The notes under the pieces: generated by a model
What the model was told of the DNA's origin: nothing
The model's input: the letters and a program-made list of their open reading frames with translations, nothing else
Databases searched by the model: none
Origin: a virus
Length of the DNA: 61,421 bases
Reading direction: 5' to 3' (one strand)
Virus record (IMG/VR): IMGVR_UViG_3300046703_000080
Location: 1-61,421 of that record
Part shown: positions 56,801-61,421 of the stretch, one piece after another
Position numbering within the stretch: the first letter of the stretch is position 1
Layout of the letters: each line of letters starts with the position of its first letter
Position numbers and translations under genes: made by a program

Positions 56801-58946
56801 GAAGGCTCAGGAAGTGGTCGACGCGGCCATCCCGCCAGAGGTGAAGGCCACCGAGGCTACAGCGAAGGCCATCCTCGAGTCTGCTGGGAAGAAGGTCGCC
56901 CAGACCCAGGAAGCCGCGGCGAAGGCCAGCGCCATCAAGGAACAGACCGAAGCCGCCCGGCAGCAGAAGATCGAAGCGCAGCGGGCTCTCACTCAGGCCC
57001 GCAAAGAATACTACTCCGCCAAGGAGAGTTATCAGCGCGTCGTGGCGCAACGTGAGGAGCTACTGGCGAAAAACCCCCAGGTCAAGGCGGCCACCGAGCA
57101 ACTACGTGTCTCCAAGTTGAAGCTGGCGAAGGAAGTGGCGAACCTTCAGCGAACCGGTTGGTGGGAGATGATGAGTTCGGTGTGGCGAGCTGGCCTGTTG
57201 ACCGGGCCCAAGACCCACGCCAGAAACATCCTCGGAAACTTCGCCTTCCAGGGAGCTGAGGAACTCGCCCGGGTGCCGGCGTCCATGCTCGACATCGTTC
57301 TCTCCGGCATATCAGGAAGGCGTGAAACGGCGGGCAGCAGCCTGCGAGCCATCACGCGCGCTAGTGCGGATGCTGCCACAAAGGGCGTGCGTGAGGCGGC
57401 GGAGATCATGCAGCACGGCGCGACCCTGGACGACCTGGCGAAGGTCGAGAGGGTGGCTGAGATGAACTTCCAGGGCCTCGGCAAGTACAGTAAGATCCTC
57501 AACACTTACGTCAACACAGTCTTCCGAACGATGTCGGCAGAGGACAAGGTTGCGAAGGTATTCGGCGCCCGTCGATCACTGGAGGCGCAGGCGAAGGTCA
57601 TCGCCATGAATGAGGCGCGGCAGGGCGCCCTTTCACGGCAGGACGTTCTGAAACGCGCTACGTGGCTGGCCGAACACCCGACTGAACCGATGGCAGCACA
57701 GGCCATCGCGGATGCCGCCTTCACCACCTTCAACAACCGGAACATACTGGCGTCGGCTCTATCCAGGTTTCAAAGCGCACTCCCCGCGCCCGGAAGGTTT
57801 GTCATGAACCTGGCTTTCCCGTTCGTGCGGACCCCTACCAATATCGCTATGCGGCTCTTCAATTACACGCCGATGGGGCCGGCTTACACGATCCCGAAGG
57901 CTCTGATCCAAGCGAGAAGGGCATCCGGAAAGTTTCTGACGCCGGGATCACAGAAGGTCGTCTCTGAAGCCTTCGGCCGCGGGGCCACCGGGGCGGCGAT
58001 CATCTATCTGGGCTACAAGTTGGCAGAGGAAGCCATGGCGACCGGCACAGGGCAGATCCCTGCTGGGCAACGGAACGTGCAGGAAGCCGCCGGCCGACCG
58101 ACCGGAGGCGTGCGAATTGGTTCACACTGGTATCAATTCCTGGGGTTCGCTCCAATTGGGAACCTCATCACGGTAGGTGCCAGCCTATACCGCGAGCGCA
58201 CCGGGAAACTTTCCGATGAGGCGCGCCGACCGGCCAGGATCGCAGCCATCGCCACCCGCAGTGTGCTGGACCAACCGCTTATGACTGGGATGCAGTCGAT
58301 CATCGACGCCCTGGAGAATCCCGAGGCTCGGGCAACGAGGCTGGCTGAGGGTTACGCTGGCAGTGTGGTGCCGACCCTGGTGTCAGACGCCGCGACCTTA
58401 ATTGATCCGCGTCGACGCCAGGTTGAGGGACCGGTTGCGGCGGTGGCGAATCGCCTTCCTTTTCTCAGATCGACACTTCCCGAGCGCACAGACGTCATGG
58501 GTCGCCCGCTGGAAGCGAACCGCTCGGCCGCCTTCAATCCGTTCCTCCCGCGGCGAGCTCAGGAACTCTCCGACCCGCTGGTAGGCGAACTGGTCCGGAG
58601 CGACGTCCGTATCGGCGATCCGAACCGCCGGCCCGGGGAACCTCCAGCCGAGTACCAGGCTCGCCGCAACTTCGTCGGCAAGCTGATCGAGATGGAGTTG
58701 CGGCAGACCGTGGACTCCACCGACTACTGGGCGGGCAATCCGGATGAGAAGAAGGAGTTGCTCAATTCGGCGGTCCGGCGGGCGCGGGCGAACATGGCGG
58801 CGTACACCACTCAGGACGACGACTACCAGGGCGAATCGGTCCCTCAGCGCGTCCAGCGCCTGAAGCAGTACATGGAAGTGCTCGAAGGAGACCTCCAACC
58901 CCTGCGCGGCGGAAGTCAGATTCCACCTGTTCCAGGAGTTCAGTAA
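53889..58946 (+). CDS. Large polyvalent/ejection protein with ParB/DdrB-like domain, 1685 aa
   Basis: Starts two bases after the previous stop. Order: N-terminal low-identity repeats (~1-60) and a hydrophobic/helical part (~110-200); a region at ~426-550 with VVNDSPNPTSG, DPNGNSLSGTNRIQIL and DEASALLANERAMADSQ, the pattern of the DdrB-like ParB-superfamily nuclease; a charged coiled coil (~990-1070); then WWEMMSSVWRAGLLTGPKTH and GRFVMNLAFPFVRTPTN from ~1090, a domain of large polyvalent proteins. Such proteins are packed in the capsid and enter the host with DNA. No lytic transglycosylase or protease motif found. Confidence 0.65.
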   Translation: MPDIQSILDPLPVDKAVKAQVWDDFHGSASPEDFQSRFDRLNLPKEVKAQLWDMKFSQNAPRAARIPGMERLGELPPLPGIPLPEEDTVSKIANMTVFAPERGVQQAVAGVKRLGKKGERMAGANDIIEGGFAALTPAVLAALAVHPLTTGLALGTAMAMQTGAEKGAEVVGASPEAARLTGNIAALGSGTAVALGPRWVRARRLGQIGEVLGRAEPRLTTSPQARIATEALTQAARGVEGGVSETGALGAAASEPARKGLAKTAKESAMVFRDQYPPSKSAQESARVFQEQLPPVPEVPKVEPPLQPPPAGDTLPKQEPPNVAGGAGPGRPDGEGAGGVLPKLPEPRQPSGPVRRGKETYISVPETNEVQRAHYELRELDDVVPSHEGITFRPNPGYWYKNERNYGSPEYQAITIKRAQEFDPAKVVNDSPNPTSGPTIIDPNGNSLSGTNRIQILQRIYALHPDHVEAYKAKLASDLPHYGIDPAELANFKKPGLFRVLDEDFDPVKVIRDYNKDEASALLANERAMADSQRISSGTLEEMARRMEDLPEGAGIVRALEGEDGISFLNRLIDDGVLTRGEANGLIEKKHDGSVLNSVGKDRVIKLLITRMYRGTDQMERTPATIQGKLERALPGIAKMEGTEGWDLRPIIHNALDVLEEARARGAKNLDDLEQQQAMFGAEVQAQPVMLAKALRDWAPTQVQDAVAKYVKESEFKGGSVFGQVSQTDAFKAAFEQEPPKRIKKKLPKEEGPLIFGGGRGPSEKGSFSLTPLEPSNPRGEETWLDRYKNFREMRISPPEQEKLKTAVLDVEAQRGAEINRPVPWSEVLEAAKDIDPTLVKEVQWQASMGAQTQGARYAIEQRINSLNREVLELDDQIRRADELGLTEQQKLDLDRQAREKETDYREYIGQWAGISSMDGRNLAMHRMMTNSTWSVPEWLTKARRAAALPPGVDLPEAQALPIRKIIAEGQKAQEVVDAAIPPEVKATEATAKAILESAGKKVAQTQEAAAKASAIKEQTEAARQQKIEAQRALTQARKEYYSAKESYQRVVAQREELLAKNPQVKAATEQLRVSKLKLAKEVANLQRTGWWEMMSSVWRAGLLTGPKTHARNILGNFAFQGAEELARVPASMLDIVLSGISGRRETAGSSLRAITRASADAATKGVREAAEIMQHGATLDDLAKVERVAEMNFQGLGKYSKILNTYVNTVFRTMSAEDKVAKVFGARRSLEAQAKVIAMNEARQGALSRQDVLKRATWLAEHPTEPMAAQAIADAAFTTFNNRNILASALSRFQSALPAPGRFVMNLAFPFVRTPTNIAMRLFNYTPMGPAYTIPKALIQARRASGKFLTPGSQKVVSEAFGRGATGAAIIYLGYKLAEEAMATGTGQIPAGQRNVQEAAGRPTGGVRIGSHWYQFLGFAPIGNLITVGASLYRERTGKLSDEARRPARIAAIATRSVLDQPLMTGMQSIIDALENPEARATRLAEGYAGSVVPTLVSDAATLIDPRRRQVEGPVAAVANRLPFLRSTLPERTDVMGRPLEANRSAAFNPFLPRRAQELSDPLVGELVRSDVRIGDPNRRPGEPPAEYQARRNFVGKLIEMELRQTVDSTDYWAGNPDEKKELLNSAVRRARANMAAYTTQDDDYQGESVPQRVQRLKQYMEVLEGDLQPLRGGSQIPPVPGVQ

Positions 58947-59371
58947 TGCGAAAACTGCTGTCCTTCAGGCTCTTTCTTTTTTGGGCCTGCATTGTCATCG
59001 GTGGCTTACTTCTGGGTGCCGCAGAAAAGCAAGGTCATTCTCAGGGTCAGGAGTCTTACAACTGGGATGCGATTGCGGCCTTGGCTGTCATCGGAATCGG
59101 ATTTGTCAGCGGGACATGGGCCATCGTCTCCATGGCAATTAAGACGGCGATCGTCGGTTCAGAGCGAACAATGAACGATGCCTCGGACGCACGGTTCACC
59201 CGGTTGAAAGAGGAAATGTCCCACCCGGAAACGGGCTACGTTCCCGTCCGTGTATGCAAGATCCTGCACGCGCAGTCAGCGGAAACCTTCGACCGTCTGG
59301 AAGCGGACATCAAGGAACGAGAGTCTTTCCCTGGCCATCCTTCAAAGCCAGGCGGGTCTCGTTTTCGATGA
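58946..59371 (+). CDS. Two-span membrane protein, 141 aa
   Basis: ATG overlapping the previous stop. Two hydrophobic segments (LFLFWACIVIGGLLLGA, AIAALAVIGIGFVSGTWAIV) and a basic tail. The last 62 bases overlap the convergent gene at 59310. May be a holin or envelope protein from the late operon. Confidence 0.6.
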   Translation: MRKLLSFRLFLFWACIVIGGLLLGAAEKQGHSQGQESYNWDAIAALAVIGIGFVSGTWAIVSMAIKTAIVGSERTMNDASDARFTRLKEEMSHPETGYVPVRVCKILHAQSAETFDRLEADIKERESFPGHPSKPGGSRFR

Positions 59372-59621
59372 GCTTCATGATCTGATCCACGCGGCTCGGG
59401 TCCACCTTCTCGTGGAACTCCAGGAAGGTCTCGACGGATTTTCTCTGGACGGCTCGAAGATCGTGGAGTTTCCCGAACTTCGGCGGCTTGTCCCAGACGC
59501 GGCTCTTGCACTTCGGGCAGACGTCCGGCCGCTTGGCAGAGCGCGGAATCCACGGTCCCCAGCCGCAACGCAGGCAGCGGAGGCTGGGAAGTTCAATCAT
59601 GGCTGCCTTGGGCATGCTCAT
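59310..59621 (-). CDS. Zinc-ribbon protein, paralogue of 954-1178, 103 aa
   Basis: ATG at 59621 overlaps the stop of the upstream minus-strand gene. CLRCGWGPWIPR and CPKCKSRVWDKP match the plus-strand 74-aa protein at 954-1178 almost word for word. The C-terminal 55 residues are helical and new (ETFLEFHEKVDPSRVDQIMK). Probably metal-binding; the pair suggests duplication within the phage. Confidence 0.65.
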   Translation of the reverse strand: MSMPKAAMIELPSLRCLRCGWGPWIPRSAKRPDVCPKCKSRVWDKPPKFGKLHDLRAVQRKSVETFLEFHEKVDPSRVDQIMKLIENETRLALKDGQGKTLVP

Positions 59622-59983
59622 CTTGCCTTCGTGATTGCGGTGCAGGCGTCCTTGACCCCGTTCTTGAGAAACCGCGTTGCCCCTGTGAAAATGAGGTCGC
59701 CGGTCTTGTCGAACACGGCGACTTTGCTGGGGTACCTTTCCCTCACTTCAACCTGTACGGCGAAGTCAGATTTCGACTTATCAGACGTCACAGTGATATC
59801 CGGGCAGCGGTCTCTGAACATTTTCATGACCTCGACGGTGTGCGATTTGGAGCCGCCACCCGACTCGCCGATTGCCCAAGACTCGTTAGCGGCCACGAAG
59901 ACTCGGGGCTTGTCCTGTGCAGAGAGGAGGAGGGCGCCAGCGAGCCAAAGCCCTGCGAATTGGGCCCAACGGCCTGTTGTCAT
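59618..59983 (-). CDS. Exported protein, moron candidate, 121 aa
   Basis: AAGGAG sits before the ATG at 59983. Signal peptide (FAGLWLAGALLLSAQ) then a beta/alpha region VFVAANESWAIGESGGGSKS, MKMFRDRCPDITVTSDKSKS. I recall similar periplasmic proteins in soil bacteria, without a function. Opposite strand to all virion genes and separated from them, so it may be expressed in the prophage. Confidence 0.6.
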   Translation of the reverse strand: MTTGRWAQFAGLWLAGALLLSAQDKPRVFVAANESWAIGESGGGSKSHTVEVMKMFRDRCPDITVTSDKSKSDFAVQVEVRERYPSKVAVFDKTGDLIFTGATRFLKNGVKDACTAITKAR

Positions 59984-60032
59984 TAGAACTCCTTAACGTA
60001 ATGTGGTACCCTGCCCCCACTGCGGGTGAACA

Positions 60033-60293
60033 CTACCCAGCCTTCTTTCTTTTTGGTGCCCTGGCCGCCGCTGATAAGCGTTCCAGCATTGGCCCGACAA
60101 AGGCTTCCCCCTCATATCCCAAGACCGTATCAAGTAGCCCGTGCAGCCTCTTGTTGCCCGGCCTGTCGTCTGCGAGGAACCGCACGATGGCCTCTTTGGC
60201 GGCGGCTTGGAGATTCCCTTCGAAATCGCGTCCCGCTCTCTCCTGGAGCGCGTCGTGCTCCCCATCTTCCAACCGAACCTGTACGTGCCTCAT
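60033..60293 (-). CDS. Ribbon-helix-helix regulator, 86 aa
   Basis: Starts MRHVQVRLEDGEHDALQE, a basic beta strand and two helices (ANLQAAAKEAIVRFLADD-like) as in RHH/CopG proteins, with a longer C terminus. AAGGGAGG precedes the ATG. It faces the other RHH gene across 64 bases; one or both may repress the shared region. Confidence 0.65.
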   Translation of the reverse strand: MRHVQVRLEDGEHDALQERAGRDFEGNLQAAAKEAIVRFLADDRPGNKRLHGLLDTVLGYEGEAFVGPMLERLSAAARAPKRKKAG

Positions 60294-60321
60294 TTATTTT
60301 CGGCCTCCCTTCAGTTTGTCC

Positions 60322-60350
60322 TTGACATGCATGCGTGCTTGCATTACGAT
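60322..60350 (+). promoter_or_regulatory. Strong promoter with -35 TTGACA and -10 TACGAT
   Basis: TTGACA at 60322-60327 and TACGAT at 60345-60350 with a 17-base spacer that contains atgcatgcgtgcttgcat, a repeat-rich element likely bound by a repressor. ATG at 60358 lies seven bases after the -10 box. Confidence 0.75.
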
Positions 60351-60357
60351 AGTCCAC

Positions 60358-60558
60358 ATGGGATCTAAACCAGCAATACAGCAAGCAAGCAAGAAACGCA
60401 AGGGGGCCGAAGTACTGGTACGAGTAGTTTCAGTTAGGGTCCCCATCGAACTCTGGGATGCTGTCCGGCTGGAAGCTCTCAAAGGGCACACTTCCGCGCA
60501 AGAGTTGACCATTGCCGCCCTGCGGAGACTTCTCACAGCGGGAAAAGTGGTGGCGTGA
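60358..60558 (+). CDS. Ribbon-helix-helix regulator, 66 aa
   Basis: ATG at 60358, seven bases behind the -10 box, so the mRNA is probably leaderless; the longer upstream reading to 59917 is antisense noise. Basic N terminus (SKKRKGAEVLVRVVSVRVP), then helix pair (LWDAVRLEALKGHTSAQE, LTIAALRRLL) typical of MetJ/Arc-type RHH. Likely autoregulator of the divergent pair. Confidence 0.7.
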   Translation: MGSKPAIQQASKKRKGAEVLVRVVSVRVPIELWDAVRLEALKGHTSAQELTIAALRRLLTAGKVVA

Positions 60559-61010
60559 TGGCCTCCCGACTGGCCGGAGCAAGAGGTTGGCCGGAGTACG
60601 ACGTGTGGCTGCACATGAAGAATAGGTGCGCTAACCCTAGCCATCATGCTTATGCCTGTTACGGGGGAAGAGGAATTTCTGTGTGCGAACGGTGGCGCAA
60701 ATCGTATTTCGACTTCATCTCCGACATGGGTCGCAGGCCTACCCCGAAACACACGGTTGAACGTGAAAACAACAACGGGAACTATGAACCTGGGAATTGC
60801 CGGTGGGCCACTTATCAGGAACAAGCCAACAACAGACGAAATAACCGAATTTTAGTGTTTCAGGGAACGTCTCAAACGCTTACCCAGTGGGGCCGCCAAT
60901 TCAAACTAAGGCCGAGCACGATCTGGAGTCGGATTAAGTACTTGCGTTGGCCTGTTGAGCGAGCCCTCACGCAGTCCGCCCGTCCGTTGAAGAAAGGTGT
61001 AGCCGCATGA
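60555..61010 (+). CDS. HNH-type endonuclease-like phage protein, 151 aa
   Basis: GTG at 60555 overlaps the previous stop; ATG at 60558 is equally possible. Sequence pattern W-x-x-M-K-x-RC (LHMKNRCANPSHHAY), YGGRGISVCERW, DMGRRP and ERENNNGNYEPGNCRWATYQ is that of a large group of free-standing phage HNH proteins. Probably nicks or cuts DNA. The stop overlaps the repeat gene's ATG. Confidence 0.75.
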   Translation: MMASRLAGARGWPEYDVWLHMKNRCANPSHHAYACYGGRGISVCERWRKSYFDFISDMGRRPTPKHTVERENNNGNYEPGNCRWATYQEQANNRRNNRILVFQGTSQTLTQWGRQFKLRPSTIWSRIKYLRWPVERALTQSARPLKKGVAA

Positions 61011-61421
61011 AAACAATCATCGTCAACACTCAGGCAGAATTAAACGCGGCGCTCAGCCAACCCGACGCACAGATCAAGATAGCGGCAACAGCGGGCCGCC
61101 TTGTGGCCACGGTACTGGCTGGTGCTCCATGGATTGAGGTTTCGACCGGAATTGAATTGCACGTCGAGGCCTGGGAATCGTCACAGCCGCACGTCGAGGC
61201 CTGGGAATCGTCACAGCCGCACGTCGAGGCCAGGGAATCGTCACAGCCGCACGTCGAGGCCAGGGAATCGTCACAGCCGCACGTCGTGGCCAGGGGATCG
61301 TCACAGCCGCACGTCGAGGCCAGGGGATCGTCACAGCCGCACGTCGAGGCCTGGGAATCGTCACAGCCGCACGTCGAGGCCTGGGGATCGTCACAGCCGC
61401 ACGTCGAGGCCAGGGCATCGT
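61007..61421 (+). CDS. N-terminal part of the decapeptide-repeat protein; runs off the window
   Basis: ATG overlapping the preceding stop (ATGA). Residues 1-55: MKTIIVNTQAELNAALSQP and a beta-rich segment with AGRLVATVLAGAPWIEVS, a typical start for this phage family. Then eight complete copies and a partial ninth of the same ten-residue unit as at 1-330. Joined to the left end by the shared atcgt, it gives a protein of about 400 residues or more. Confidence 0.8.
   Translation, partial: MKTIIVNTQAELNAALSQPDAQIKIAATAGRLVATVLAGAPWIEVSTGIELHVEAWESSQPHVEAWESSQPHVEARESSQPHVEARESSQPHVVARGSSQPHVEARGSSQPHVEAWESSQPHVEAWGSSQPHVEARAS
61177..61421 (+). repeat. Eight and a fraction 30-bp repeats (right part of the array)
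   Basis: Same 30-bp unit as 1-330 with the same three variable positions, plus one copy near the end with c instead of g/a at position 30. The array is cut by the window edge, so true copy number is unknown. Confidence 0.97.

Noticed and set aside
55455-57050. A 531-aa minus-strand ORF
   Set aside because: It lies wholly within the polyvalent protein gene and is leucine/arginine-rich with no domain.

Overview
The window reads as one essentially complete, circularly permuted genome of a temperate tailed phage of about 61.4 kb. Both ends lie inside the same 30-bp tandem repeat (1-330 and 61177-61421). Joining them through a 5-base overlap keeps one reading frame open, so the first and last genes are two halves of a single repeat-protein gene cut by the assembly. 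Large and small terminase, portal, scaffold, capsid, nozzle-like and ejection-type proteins are present, with no tail sheath, tube or tape measure that I can recognise, which suggests a short-tailed (podovirus-like) particle. The host is not identified. GC-rich codons, lipobox and signal peptides, an M15 lysin and secreted Ig/malectin-type proteins fit a GC-rich Gram-negative soil bacterium. Acidobacteria is a guess from the flavour of these proteins.

Layout. (1) 817-5221: small zinc-ribbon protein and a recombination block (YqaJ-type exonuclease, candidate annealing protein, SMC/RecF-like ATPase, unknown). (2) 5218-10605: an overlapping operon of enzymes unusual for a phage: TPR/GT9-like glycosyltransferase, radical SAM protein, FkbM methyltransferase, GT2-like transferase, class I methyltransferase and GNT-I-like transferase, plus two small proteins. 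(3) 10602-13351: RusA resolvase, replication initiator-like protein with candidate iterons inside its gene, small membrane and RMF-like proteins. (4) 13338-15678: excisionase-like HTH, tyrosine integrase, HNH endonuclease and attP, whose core is the 3' half of a tRNA-Cys gene. (5) 15679-17729: accessory genes including a Gly-X repeat protein. (6) 17049-20808, minus strand: a chain of small overlapping genes ending in a DUF3560-like gene that has lost its C-terminal part. (7) 20809-21972: about 1.16 kb without convincing genes, holding candidate repressor operators and divergent promoters. (8) 21973-28307: many small genes, lipoprotein, membrane proteins, M15 endolysin, XRE regulator. (9) 28217-58946: packaging and virion genes, with a strong terminator at 33951-34009, several carbohydrate-binding adhesins, and a 1685-residue polyvalent-type ejection protein. 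(10) 58946-61421: membrane protein, two minus-strand accessory genes, a divergent pair of ribbon-helix-helix regulators, HNH endonuclease and the start of the repeat gene.

How it fits together. Integrase, Xis-like protein and attP give lysogeny into tRNA-Cys. The palindromic operators at 21230-21273 and 21870-21886 probably hold the leftward and rightward early transcripts in check. The recombination block plus RusA and the initiator replicate the genome. The 5.2-10.6 kb enzyme operon most likely modifies a glycan or other polymer during infection or lysogeny, and is the strongest candidate for an undescribed system here. All functions are read from sequence patterns; no database search was possible.
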